From positions 127,308 to 191,307 of the forward strand of contig CAJJDO010000127.1 of the NCBI GenBank assembly GCA_905183005.1: 64,000 nt of DNA, in the 5' to 3' direction. Position numbers and translations under genes: made by a program. The stretch comes from Paramecium pentaurelia. Lineage: Eukaryota; Ciliophora; Oligohymenophorea; Peniculida; Parameciidae. The notes beneath the pieces were generated by a model. The model worked only from the letters and a program-made list of their open reading frames with translations. It was not told the origin of the DNA and ran no database searches. Shown here piece after piece: positions 27,132 through 39,653 of this stretch (position 1 is the first letter of the stretch; each line of letters begins with the position of its first letter).

Positions 27132-29621
27132 ATGAGTTTAGTTAATGCTTCTGAAAATTTAATACACATAAATTCACCTGACAATTCAAGAGTCACATTA
27201 GTTCATAAACGGCGTAAGATTGATGCAGATTGGAAGAGTGCATTTATGTTGCAGACAATACAAGATAAGGCTGAGAAAAGAGAAGTATTAGTGAAATGTA
27301 TAAACAGAATGAGATAATCTACTTAAGTAAAATTGGATAGTAATGATAGGTGAAACAATTTCATTCATTGACAGAGTAGCAATTAAATGTAATAGATGAT
27401 TTTGGATCTACACATTCAAAAGGGACTATTAATAAATTAATAAAAAAAGAAGAAACTCATTTTGAATCCATTTATTATGAATCAAAGTTTTAAATGGGTA
27501 AATTAAGAGGATTAGTACTTCGATATTTAGAGAAGCATAACAAAAATTAGGAATGGTCAATAAAGCCAAGTCATCCTTTTATTATTATTTGGAATATGTT
27601 TAAATTATTTTTCATGATTCATATTTTCATTTTATTTCCATTAATTGATGCATTTGGAGTGAAATTGAATTAAGTAATAGTTAGATAAGAATAAATATTT
27701 TTGATGGAATGGATATTTCTAGTATTTATTTACTATAATAACTTAGTTATTTGATATTGTATTAAGATTTAATGTACAAATATACAAGAGTGGATAATTG
27801 ATTAAAAAACATTAATATTTAGCATTGTAATATTTGAAAAGTGGATTCTTTTTAGATGCCTTAGGTATTGTTGGATTTTCATTGTTTCTATTTCAAGATA
27901 TATTATATATCAAATACATCTATTTTTTTAAGATATCTGAAATTAAAAAATTCATTAAATTTTTAAGATATGAATTAGATCCATAAAATAAATACAATAA
28001 TCATATCAAATTGATTACTCTCTTTGTGACAATATTCCTATTAGCTCATATTATAGTAAGATAACATTTAAATTTTATATAGGCATGTCTATGGATAGTT
28101 GCTGGTCATACTGAACCCAGTTGGCTAAGTATTAATGGTTTATAAGATGATCAATGGTATATCTAATATCTATGGGCATTTTATTTTGCAATATTAACAA
28201 TGACTACTGTAGGTTATGGAGATATAGTTCCAGTTAATGAAAATGAATTGATGGCTTGTATTATGATTGTACTGCTTTCTAGTGCAATATTTGCTTACAC
28301 TCTAAATACCATCACTACAGTTCTTAAAGACATAGATTAGAATAAAAGTTAATTTAATCAAGAAGCAAGAATTATATAAAATTATTTAGTAAAGAAAGGT
28401 TGTGATACAGATTTACAAAGGAGAGTGTAATAATATTTGAAGTCTCTATTGAAATGGGGTTTGGGTGAATAAAAATAAAATGAAGATAGAATATTCTCTA
28501 AATTAAGTCTTCCTTTATAATAAGAAATTAATTTATAGGATAAGGGTCAAATGTTATTAAAATTACCATTTCTAGTTAACAATTTTAATATAGAATGTAT
28601 TAAAGAGTTAATGTAACATATATAAGAAGTTTATTATTAACCTGGTGAATTAATTAATCCTTAAGATGGAATTTATTTATTGTATAAAGGATAAGCAGAA
28701 GTTTGTTGGGGATCCAAGATAAATCCTAAATATATTTGTAATATATTTTAAGGTGATCATTATGGACTATTAAATTTATTTAATGTAGATCAATCTAAAT
28801 ACTTTCTTAAAAGTTCTGATTTCTCAATTTTCTATTTTATACCAACTTAGATATTTAAATAAGTCTTAAAGAATAATGATAAGGAAGTTTTCTGTATGAT
28901 TAATGATTAAGTAATTTATGAAAATTATTCAAATCTCTATTTATTTTGTCCACTTTGCAGACGTGAAGGTCATCTCTTATGTTAAGATATTATCTATAAA
29001 CCTAATAGAGCTATTGCTATTGCTAAATCTAATAGATAAACTGTATAGGAAAGATAATAATATAAACGTTTCTGTTTTAAGCAATAAATTTTAAGAAATT
29101 ACAAAGAAATGCAAATAGAAACTTGTTAATTCATTAATGATAGAAGAGAAATAATGAAAATCAAAAATAAATCTATATTTGATTCAGATGATGTAGATGA
29201 AGATCCTGAAAGTATAGAATTATAATCATCTTAATCTTGGTAATTTGATGAAGCCTAAATGGATGAATAAAAGGTTCCTATTTTTGTTGATGAAAATCAA
29301 TTCAAACCCAAAATCACTTAATAAAAAAGATTAACTCCAAATAAAAGATAGACCATTCTTGGATTTCTAAAAAAGAAAACATAAGACATTATGTAAATCA
29401 ATTTATCAAAAATTTAAGAAGTGGAAACATTTCCAAATAATCTTAATCAAAATGCTGATAATTACACTCCAAACTCAAAAGAAAAACTTTATAATTTTGA
29501 TGCTATGAAATCTTTTACTAAATACTTCAAAAAATACAATTATCCAAATATTATTAAACAATTAAATTAGAAACGAAAAACTATTAAGAAAAAAATTAAA
29601 AGATTAGAAAGACTTTATTGA
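27132..29621 (+). CDS. Six-TM K+ channel with cyclic-nucleotide-binding domain (EAG/CNG/plant-KAT-like)
   Basis: The ATG at 27132 and introns 27327-27349, 27722-27746 and 28056-28082 give 804 residues. The membrane domain starts at FKLFFMIHIFILFPLID (S1) and runs through LFDIVLRF (S2), the S3-S4 region and S5 LITLFVTIFLLAHII. The pore helix and filter are LTMTTVGYGDIVPVNENE, with GYGD at about 336-339, a K+ selectivity filter. An S6 segment LLSSAIFAYTLNTI leads through a C-linker to a cyclic-nucleotide-binding-like beta roll (about 453-565; YQPGELINPQDGIYLLYKGQAEV). I see no regular Arg/Lys repeat in S4, so voltage sensing is uncertain. The 220-residue tail holds CPLCRREGHLLC (581-592), a possible zinc-binding cluster. 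Paramecium uses many such channels to control ciliary beating. The third intron is TGA-free and 3n. Confidence 0.88.
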
Positions 29622-30023
29622 ATTTTGTATATTTTTTAGTTTTTATTATATAAATATATATATATTATGATAGTTAATTAATTATTATAAAATTCTAATA
29701 TATTATTTTTCAATTTCAATTATATTTAGAATTTAAAAAATATGTTTAAAATCTAACCTTTTTCTTAATATAATAAATCTAAGTCTGTACTATTAAAAGG
29801 TTACAATCATGAAGATAGGGCTCATTAATATTTATAATTATTATTAAGATAAGACTAGAAAGACTCTCTCTATTTTTAATAATCTTATGTTTTTTGGAAT
29901 TAAATTATTTGTCATAGATATAATTGAAGAGTTCATTATTTAATCAATATAGATTTTTATAATGAATAATATATATTAAATAAATAATAATATATTATTA
30001 TATATTTAATGTATGCATAATTA
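29622..30023. other. Convergent intergenic region
   Basis: About 400 bp of AT-rich sequence with TA runs lie between two converging genes. It must contain both 3' ends. No gene is seen. Confidence 0.5.
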
Positions 30024-31076
30024 TCATGCTAAGAGTCCTTTTCCTTCAGAATGCAACCAGTTAGGCATTGATGGTTTTACTTTCTTGGCCTTTGTTGCTG
30101 ATTTCTTTTCAACTTATTGTGTAAGTTCAGATTTAAGTTGAGAAATCAAAGATGAATCAAATTTACTCAAGTCTCTATTATTATTGATAGCTTCAAGAGC
30201 ATAGAATCGTTGGAAATCGAATTTTTCACTAAAATATTGATTTCAACAGTACCCTTCTTTAACAATGGATCCAGGATAGAGGTCGATAAATCTATTAACA
30301 TCAATTTCAAATTATCTTCTGCCTTCTTCAGTAGCTAATGAGATTAATATAATCAATTATTACTTAATTATGCTCTGAATGGTTTAGGAATATTAGCCAA
30401 TTCTTCTTTTGAGTATTCAAGACCCTTGTACATGACTTCATTATAAAAGTATCTATCCCAAGAGTCAACTCTGAGGAGACCGAAAAAGAGGAACCATTCA
30501 AGAGGCAATATTTTCTATAGTATTGTTCCTCTTGCAGTAGGTGTCATATCACTCATGTAGTTTTGATAGACATAATTGTCCCATTCATATATATTTTCAA
30601 CGCTATCAGCCAATGTTCGCTCTCTAGCTTCTGCTTATAACCATTCTGGAGCTGTAGATCCTCTGACACCTCTTTCGACTTTTGAGAATCTAGCTCTCCT
30701 TTTATTGAAGAGAATCCAAGTATAGGGATGGAATCCTTCTCTTTAAATATGCTCAAAGAGTGGATCTCTTCTTAATTCTCTATCTTAAAATAGAAGTAAA
30801 TCTTCTAATGCTAATCCTCTATCCAAACCAATGTTTCTCATCCATCGATAAAGGAATCTTAAATATAGAGATTATTGATTACCTTGCAAATAAGGGCTCA
30901 ACCATTTTATAAATAAGACCAGTCCATCCTTAAGTGAATAATTTGACTGCTGATAGTGTCATAGCTGGTGTTCGTGGTTCAGAGTACCATTTTCTGGGAG
31001 ACCCAATAATTCTTTGTCTATTAAGAGCACGAATGTTGACTAATTGTTCATAGATGAGTTTCTCTAGTCGTACCAT
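30024..31076 (-). CDS. Conserved-looking protein of unknown function, 324 residues
   Basis: The ATG at 31076, with introns 30858-30882 (25 nt), 30335-30363 (29 nt) and 30229-30252 (24 nt), closes exactly at TGA 30026-30024 with 324 residues. The protein is basic and rich in W, R, F and Y (RWMRNIGLDRG, RREGFHPYTW-like stretches, PLEWFLFFGLLRVDSWDRY) and ends in a Lys-rich segment before MPNWLHSEGKGLLA. There is no catalytic motif and no clear transmembrane helix or signal peptide. Many small exons, richer codon use and aromatic/basic composition resemble mitochondrial ribosomal or respiratory-complex subunits of ciliates, but this is only an impression. The divergent CHAT-STAND gene starts 43 bp away. 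Confidence 0.8.
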
Positions 31077-31119
31077 AGTTGTAAATTAAATCTTTTTTTT
31101 TATTTATATTTACTAATAA
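31077..31119. promoter_or_regulatory. 43-bp divergent start-to-start interval
   Basis: Only 43 bp, mostly T on the plus strand, separate the minus-strand ATG at 31076 from the plus-strand ATG at 31120. Transcription of both genes must start within this interval or just outside it. Confidence 0.5.
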
Positions 31120-34100
31120 ATGGACTAAGAAGCATTAATGAAAATGCTATAAACTTTGATGAAAGATTAAGGAGAAATTAAAATTGGAAATTTTGTTATT
31201 TAACAATAGGAACCTAAAAGAAATAATACAACTGTGATTTCACATAACAAACCTGATATTCCTCAATTCAGCAAAAGCTAATAAGACATAGATTACATAA
31301 CAACTAAACCAAATGACTTTGTTAATGATCTGTTCTTCGATGAACCACTGCCAGATTTGGATTAATTCATTGAATAAGAAGTAGTATCAAATATTACAAT
31401 CGATTCATAAACGAAGCCAAACAATGTTTAAAAATAGTTGTTCTCTAAAACATATTAAATGATAGACAAATTTAGTCCAAACCTTAAAGAAGAATTTGAA
31501 AGTGCTTTAGAGTATGATTTTGAATAATTGCTTAAACCGAAAACGTCTGAATGTTCCTCTGACACTATGACTACCATTACAGATACTACATCTAGTGATC
31601 CTTTAAGGAATTTCCTCATGTCTTTGATTCCAATAAAATCCTCTCTCACTCCCACAAAATAAACTTAGATCGATTTTTTATTTTTGTACTCTTAACCTCT
31701 ATTACAAATTACAAATAATTCAACTAAGAAAGTGTTGTAGAAATTGGAAATAAACAAAGAATTGAATTCAATTAAAGAAGTATTTATAGATGTCAAAGCA
31801 GAAATCAAATTTATGTCAACACCAGCAAGAATGGATAGATTTGGAGAAGCCTTAGATTTGAATCCAAAAGCATTGCATTATGCAGGACATGGAATATATA
31901 TGGAATCCAATTAATAGTCATATCTCTTATTTGAATAATTACATGGAGTAGCATAATTAGTTTCAGCAAATCAAATACTTTTATGCCTCTAAAAACTCAA
32001 ATCTCCAATATTATTTGTATTTGTAGCTAGTTGTCATTCCAAACTCATAGGAGAAGTCTTTCATTAGGCTGGAGCAGAACATGTTATCTGTGTACATACA
32101 AAAGAATAAATAATGGATGAAGCATGTTGTGTCTTTGCAAGATCATTTTATCATGGTTTAATAAAAGGACAATAAACTGTATGTTAAGCTTTTTTAGCTG
32201 CTAAAAATTAAGTTAAAGTTGAAGGTAGATTTCCTTATGCAGAAGAAAATAAATTCCTTTTACTTACAAAGACTCTTCATTAATGTTCAACATGGTTATT
32301 AAGAGAAGGAGAATTTAAAGATCTTACTCCTCAATAGAACTAAAACAATCTGCCATCTCTTGTACCTAATTTCACTGGTAGATCATAATAGATGTAAGAA
32401 GTAATGGATAAAATTATTTAAAATTAATTAATTAATATTAAAGGAGTATTAGGAATTGGTAAAAGTGCTTTATTAAAGGAAATAAGTATTTATATAGCAT
32501 AAAGAAATATATTCAAGAATGGAGTTGTTTATATATAACTTAATTAATGTGATAGTTTTGATAGTGTAGCCAGTAGATTTGCTTAAATTTTTATGCCCAA
32601 TCTAACATTATAGAGTAATTATGAAATCAAATAATTAATGGTCACATAAATCATTTAAACGATTAAAAATTAAGAATTTCTCCTTATTCTTGATAATTGT
32701 GATCTTATTATGCATTCAAATGACCGTGATGTTTTTGTCGACTTTCTAGAATTAATCTTAGCCAATTGTAAATGTCATCTATGTATCACAAGTAGAAGTG
32801 AAATACTTTAATAAGGAAGAGTAATAAAGATTGAAGGATTACCCTAAGAAGAAAGTGCTTAATTATTTATTCATTCATCTTCTAGAGAAATAACTATTCC
32901 TGAAGTTGAAGAATTGTTAGGTTGTAATGATCTTCTGAATAAGTATACTTGGAATGATAAATTATTGATTTAGAAATTTTCAAATCATGCTTTGTTTTAA
33001 ATTTTAGATGGTCATCCTTAAGGAATAATATTATCTTCAGGATTATTGGAGAATTATACTCTAAAAGAATTATATCAATAATTATCTTATAAATAATTGA
33101 TGGATTTACCTATTTCAAGTAGAGTAACTGAAGAAGAAAGAAGATCACTTAGAGTATCATTAAATTTAAGTTGGGCCAATTTAGTAGAAAGATATGAAAA
33201 GGCTGCTATATTTTTTGGTATGTTAGGATTATTACCATGTGGAATATATAATGATGAATTAAATGATGTTTGGGGACCAGGATGGGAAAAATTGGCAACT
33301 TAATTAATAAAGAGTTCTTTATTATTATCAACTAAGAAAAATACTAAAATACATTATTGTTTATATAATTTTACTATTAAATTTGCAGAGAGTAAATTAG
33401 ATTCAAAATAAAAAAGAGTATATCATCATAATATTGTTAAATTATTACTAAAAAAATCATAGACATATTATACATAAATAGGTACATAAGCACATGACAT
33501 AAATAATTAACCAAATGATGATTTCTTAGCAATTGAATAAAATATAAAAAATGCTATTTTTAGAGAATTTGAAATTATATCTAATGGTTAATTTGAAATT
33601 GAACCTTAAAAATAAGAAAATAAGGATGAGGAAAATGATGATGAAACATTTAATCTACCTTTAACAAAAGAAAATTTAGAAATGATGCAAAAAAAATATG
33701 AAAACAATAGTTAAAAATCTCATCTTAGTTCTAAAGTTGGTTTCACTGGTTCTGTTATATCAAGTTTTAAATTTGATTAAATTTCTGATGATTATATGAC
33801 TAATGCTCCTAAACGAAAATCTTTTTCTATTGCTAAAGTTGGTGTAACAATTAGTGAAGAAGAGGATGAATTATAATCTAATAAAGATTATTCAGATAAT
33901 GGAATGAGTATTAATTATGTTGAATCCAAACTTTTTAAAATCAACTCCAATAATGTTAAACCTGAACTCATAGATGATACTAGTAATCCTTAAGAATGTT
34001 AAAACTAATAATAGTTTTAATAATTATAACTTCCTCAAGTTATTTAGAGTGATTAAACTTAAGTTTAAAAAGTTGTAGATCCAAAATTTATTAAATCTTC

Positions 34101-35292
34101 TCCTAATCCTAATCCTTTAATTTAAAGAGTTACTTTTCTTGATTAATAAATTAAACCTATTGTATAGGAAATGAAAAAGTCAAAAAATGAAGAGGATGAA
34201 AAACAACATCAACCTTTATCTAAAAGATAAGCTATTCCTAAGATAGGAGATAGAGCTAAATCTGGTAAAGCTAAAGAAGAATAAACTTCTTCTGCTTAAT
34301 AACCAAATAAAAAAGATAAAATTTAAAAACTTATATTATATTATTGTTAAATCTTATTACTTTAAAGAAGATATAATGAATGTCTAAAATTTATTAATTG
34401 GGCTTATTAATATTTTTATGGAGATTTATTATTCACTGCTAATATAATCAAGACAAAAGCATGTGTATATTATATGCTTAAAGAACCAAAGAAATCTTAA
34501 TAAGCATTTAAATAAGCAAAGGAAATGTTTATTAAAAAAGGATGTACTCTTGGTGTTGCATGTTGTGAAGCTGCAAGTGGTTATATATCATTATAAGAAC
34601 GTAGTTTACTATAAGCAAAAGTTAATTTTGAAAATGCACTTTAATTTTATGAATAATTAAATCATGATTTTGGAAAACATTTCTTAAATAGATGGTTACT
34701 TTTAGTTAAAAATAAAATATCCAGTCTTAAAAATGATAGAGCAAAACATATTTAATAAGAAAAAATGTTGATTGAAAATCTTAAATAAGAATTTAAAAAG
34801 GGAATTAAAGTTGATAATCTTATATAAAAAAAACACAAAGGAGGAGTCTTTATATTAAGATGGCTAGGAGATACTTTATCTATATTTATTGAAATTGCTA
34901 CTGTTGAAGATTCAAAATAAAAAGATATTATGAGTATTTTGAGAGTTGTTGAATAAAATCCAATTACAAATTATAAAAGAAATTCAAAAAAATCAGATGA
35001 AATAGAAATCAGACCTACAACTGTTACTAATGCAAAACCAACTAGTTCTAGTAGTAGTACAGCCACTCTTAAAAGATTTTATAAAATATAGAAACCTCCT
35101 GTTAATAATAAATAGTTAAATGAAATAGTAGAAAATGCATAATAAGAAGAAGATCCAATAAATACATCTTTATAATAATTATAAAAATAATAATAATAAT
35201 AATAATAACAATAACCATAAAAATCATAAGTAAAGAAGAATGTTCAATTATAAATGATGCCTTGCCAAAAAAAAACTACAAAAAATTAATGA
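31120..35292 (+). CDS. CHAT/caspase-like - STAND NTPase - TPR protein
   Basis: The ATG at 31120 and TGA ending at 35292 lie in one intronless frame of 1391 codons (1390 residues). Residues about 190-360 read as a caspase-fold CHAT domain: LHYAGHGIYM with His257 and ILFVFVASCHSKLIGEVF with Cys305, the spacing of a His/Cys dyad, followed by AGAEHVICV and ARSFYHGLI. Residue 442 begins a P-loop GVLGIGKSALL, with Walker B FLLILDNCD (Asp525), a CITSR sensor-like segment (about 555), GLP-x-EE-SA-LF and a winged-helix-like region, as in NB-ARC/STAND ATPases. Residues about 1065-1200 are paired helices resembling TPRs. A disordered acidic linker and a C-terminal poly-Q tract (35188-35214, nine Q, eight of them TAA) complete it. 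This combination of protease-like effector, switch ATPase and repeats is that of NLR- or apoptosome-like sensors. Substrate and trigger are unknown. Confidence 0.85.
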
Positions 35293-35312
35293 TCAATTTA
35301 AAAAAAAAAAAC

Positions 35313-37580
35313 TCAATTATTAGATATATGCATCATACCCTATTTAATTAATTCTCTCTCTGCTTTCACATATCCAAATAATGCTGATAATACTTATAAT
35401 GGTTCTACAGAAAATCTTTAATATTATAAAATATCATATAATACCTTTATAAATATTTTTTATATTCTATTTCTTTAACAATTCTCTATAATTCCAAATC
35501 TTCAAATTTCTTAAACAAGACTTCTTTTAATTCAATATCTTTTTAAATTTATTAATATTCTCTAATTAATTTTTCTTTATCTTCTGATATAAAAGATTAC
35601 TCTAAGATAACACTAGCTTCAGTTTTAAACATTTTTAAAATTTTCTTCTATGCTTCAGTGTATATTATATCATTCAAAGTTTATTTACTTTAGAAAATCT
35701 ATGTAAGAGTTCCTTAAATACTTTGTTTTTCTTCTCTATTTAATCCTTTAAGTAATAAATTAATTTCTCCACTAGATTTCATTCTCCTATCTCTTAAAGT
35801 CTTTCTTTTAATATCTTCAGAATCAATTTACGAAAAATGATTTTTAGATAAAATGGATAAGATAGAAGTATTTAAATTATCTTACGAAGTTTCTAATTTT
35901 CCATGATAACTACCAAAAAGTTGATGAGCTCTAATAAATAAATCATTTAATTCAATAATTTTTTTGGCTTTTTAAATAAGAAATTCTCTTCCTTTTGAAT
36001 CTAAATAAGAAGGGAAATTATCATCACTTAATTTTTCATTTGTATCCCAAACAGCCTTAACAATCCAACATAATCCTTATTTTCTACAATCGAGACCAAT
36101 TTTAAGTAATTCCAATAGAAATCCTTATATAGATTTTAATAATTCTTTATTATTTTTATTTAATTTAGAATTTTCAGTCTCTAGTTTTTCAATCTATTTA
36201 AAATTAAGTTTAATTTGTAATTTATATTTCTTATAACTATCCTTCATAGTTTCTAATTGAGACTCTATTTCATTTTGTTTTCCAACTGTAGCCATATAAA
36301 AATCTACATTAGAAGATTTCTATGATTTTTATATTTATGAATTATTGTTATTTCCAACTTTACCAAGTTCTTCTTTCAATTATTTTTATATATCTTCTAT
36401 AGATCTTAATCTATTGTATATTTCATGATTCTCCATTCTTAGAGTTTCTAAATCATGATCATTTTTAGTCACTATCTTTTTTTATTTATCTAATTTAGCA
36501 TTAATTTATTATAAAATTGAATTAGTCTATTTTTCATAAAAGACAGCTCTTTCATTTGCATTTAAGAAATTTGTCAAATGCATCTTGATTCTTGTATGTA
36601 AACTATTCTTCAAACCCTCAACAGTATAATCAAATATCAATGTATCTGTTTATTTCTCTTCATGTGATTATTTTTATCGTGCTTATTCAATATTAATTAA
36701 TTCTTATGAAGTTAATGTAGATCCTTATTAAAGATATTTATCTAATTATTTGACTAAACCCATATCTTAATGTAATAATTCAGCTTTCTTTAAATTTGAT
36801 AATTTAGCCAATGAACCTTTAACTTTAGCTTAAAAAAGATTTTGATTTTCAGTTTATGGAGATTTATCATCAGATGATTGAGATTACATTAATTTAGGGA
36901 ATGCTGGTAAAAGTGTTGTACCAGTTCTTTTATCTACAGCTCCTCTTCTAAATGAAGAGATCGATACTGTCTTTTAGAGTTAGGCTATTACCTATTCTAA
37001 ATTAAAACAATATTCTAAATACTTTCTTTCTCAATCTCTAATTATTTCTTCTCAAATTCTTACTACTTCTTTATTTTTACTTACTTCCACCATTAATCTA
37101 AATTGGCTACCATCAAATCATCACTTTCTGGTTTATATTATCTATTTCCCTTAAATTATTCTTCTTTATGAAGCACAGCTTTTACTTATTAAGTATTTTC
37201 ATCTTCATCTAATTTTTCATAACTAAAATTAATAAATAGATTACATACATTTCTTAAAGTAACAATTTACCACCAGGTTCATTAACTAACTTACTTCTTA
37301 AATTAGATTCTAAATCTGAGCGTTTTACTTTTTTATGTAACTTAATTGGTTTCTTTGTTAGATCCTTTGGATTAGTAGTAACAATTTCATTCTAAATATA
37401 AATCTATTATACCATATCTGGTTGGATAATATCATAGAATTAGATTGAATTCATCTCATCATTTATTATTTTTTTTTTCATGTCATTTAACACTAACTAT
37501 TCTATTTAATAATGATTTTGAGGTCGCACTTTATATTATAGAATCTCTGGAGCTGACTAAGAATTTTGCTTTTTAGACAT
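35313..37580 (-). CDS. Long coiled-coil protein, 728 residues
   Basis: The ATG at 37580 with introns 37223-37248 (26 nt), 36997-37022 (26 nt) and 35416-35444 (29 nt) closes exactly at TGA 35315-35313. After a short basic N-terminus come extended heptad-type helices, notably about residues 170-200 (EKKQLEIEKEKQVIAQL) and 320-480 (NAKLDKQKKIV, QLKEELGKV, IEKLETENSKLNKN). No motor or catalytic motif is visible. Such proteins in ciliates are often axonemal or basal-body components, but nothing here proves it. The gene ends 20 bp from the convergent CHAT-STAND gene and starts 19 bp after the stop of the next minus-strand gene. An extra 18-nt intron beginning within the GGT GGT AAA codons near 37270 is possible and would not alter the frame. 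Confidence 0.82.
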
Positions 37581-37599
37581 TAAATATATTTATAATATT

Positions 37600-38754
37600 T
37601 CATTAATTTAATTTGAGCAAAACCCAATTCTTTTATCTATCTTATATTTTTTTAAGTATCATAACTAAATATTTTGTAGGTAACATCATTCTTTTATATT
37701 CTTATTTATTTTATAATTTATTAAATCCCCATCTATAATCTAATTTCCTTAATATCTTTTCTAAATCCTATAATCCATATGAAAAAGACTTCAATCTCCT
37801 CTACTATCTCAATGAGTGTAATAATAATAATTTAATGCTTTATTTCTATAGCTTATTTTGAAATTAATACAATAACTCAAATATAATCGGAGATCTTTAT
37901 TTCATACATTGAATTTGTTAAAATGAAAATTTAATTTACTTTTTGAATACCTTCTATAAACATTTTTGCAAATGCAAATTCTTATAGAACTTATTCAAAT
38001 ATTATCCATATTCAAATAATTTAATATTTATTAACCTTATTAATCGACTAAACCCCTCTATCCTTCGAATTTAACATTTCATAACATTAAAGTCTTATCT
38101 TAATTTATTGTTGTAAATCTTCTTAATCTTAGAACCAAAATGATCAAAAAATATCAAAAGTTATGTTTATTAAGACCAATATTTCAAGTAAACTTACATT
38201 AATAATTCCTCCTATTTCATCTTATTTATTATTATTTTTCTTAATTGCTCTCTCTTTGCATATTATAATCTCTTATTAATTGATGTTAAGTTCCTTTAAA
38301 GTATATAATATTTAATTTCCTAAAAAGAAATCATCATCTTCTTCTTTCTTATATTTTAAAGTACTCTAAATAATACTATAGGAGCATTAGTTGGTTAAAT
38401 ACTCTAAAAATCAATAATGCTCTCTTATTTGATACTTAAGGTCGCAAAAGAAATCTTGAAACCTTCTCCAACATCTGAATTCTCACTAAAATCCAAAGAA
38501 CACACCTCATCAAATATATTTCTTTCATAAACCATTGATTCTTTAATCATAATCAAATCTCTCAAGTATCTTAGGATAGGTTTTCGAAGGGCTTCTAAAA
38601 GCTATTTTGCTGCATTCTCTTAAGAAATTGTATTAGGGCTACAATTCTCTTTGTTCTTCCTAAGCATTTTGCTCTAAAGAAATTTATGAGAAAGATTCTT
38701 TATCTATTTATTTGCCTTGCTGAAATCAATAGTTCGAATTGTTTACACTTTCAT
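37600..38754 (-). CDS. Basic helical protein of unknown function, 384 residues
   Basis: The ATG at 38754 to TGA 37602-37600 is one frame of 385 codons with no intron needed. The protein is strongly basic and rich in Q, K, R, L and I, with repeated amphipathic stretches such as KFYKNLHLQKCLQKVFKKQ that recall IQ-type or calmodulin-binding helices without a clean IQ consensus. Residues about 50-160 include an ILRYLRDLIMIKESM segment. No enzyme motif or membrane helix is seen. Its stop codon is 19 bp from the start of the next gene on the same strand. Function not recognised. Confidence 0.7.
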
Positions 38755-38802
38755 TTTTTTATATTTAAATTATATAACGTTAAACTCATTCTCAATATTG
38801 AA

Positions 38803-39363
38803 ATGATGTATCAAAATTTCCAATATAAGTTTAATGCTATTAAAAGAAGAACATCCAGTCAATAGATAAAATTTATAGAAACTCTACTAACAGATAATAA
38901 TACTTAATAAGTATTCTTGTTTCTAAATGTTTATTATAAAGCCTATAGATTATTTTATCTTTATGTGATAAAAAAACAAAGAAAAAAGAAAATTATATTA
39001 AAATATATTTTTTTTATTTTCCAATTGTTTATTTTAAAGTAAGCTGATTTTTCTCCATTTATTCCATTTATGATAAATCATATAATTTTATTTGTTCTTT
39101 AAATATATTTATTACTTAGAAAAAGATTTATGGTATTATTATTAAAGCAAAATTAGTTCTAAAGAGCTTATTTGGTTAAAAAAAAAATTGATTAAAATGA
39201 AAACATTATACAATCTTAATTTTAGTTTTTAAATAATATAATTTTTAAGGTTTAATTCAACTTAATAATTTCTAAACAAAATTAGAACTTGTTTTGGTTA
39301 GTTTATATTGTATAAAAAGCAATTTAATTTAAAGATTATTATATATTCTTAGTTAACTTTTGA
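38803..39363 (+). CDS. Possible small membrane protein, 186 residues
   Basis: An open code-6 frame runs from ATG ATG at 38803 to TGA at 39361-39363. It encodes two or three hydrophobic helices (VFLFLNVYYKAYRLFYLYVI; YIFFIFQLFIL; FMINHIILFVLQIYLLL) split by a very basic loop (KKQRKKKIILK), followed by a Q/N-rich tail. TGA is rare in this composition, so an open frame of this length is only mildly significant. Support is the hydrophobic/basic pattern and the fact that it fills an otherwise empty 900-bp gap. Its start is 48 bp from the divergent gene at 38754. It may be a chance frame. Confidence 0.4.
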
Positions 39364-39653
39364 AATTGTAAATTTAATAGAAATAAAATTGAAAAATTAA
39401 TGAAACAATGTCTACCAGTGTATATTGAATATACAATATATATATAATTATTTATATATTATAAATTAAATCGAATATGTCTAAAGAAATTCATTCATTT
39501 AGATAAATGAGAAAAGAAATAATATTTTGATATGTATAAATAATTTAATTCTAATGAAATCTTCGAATAATCATTTTAAAAATTAATTATATTCTAATAT
39601 TATAGTCATTTAAAATACTAAAATCTTATTTATTTAAAATCAAAAATTAATAA

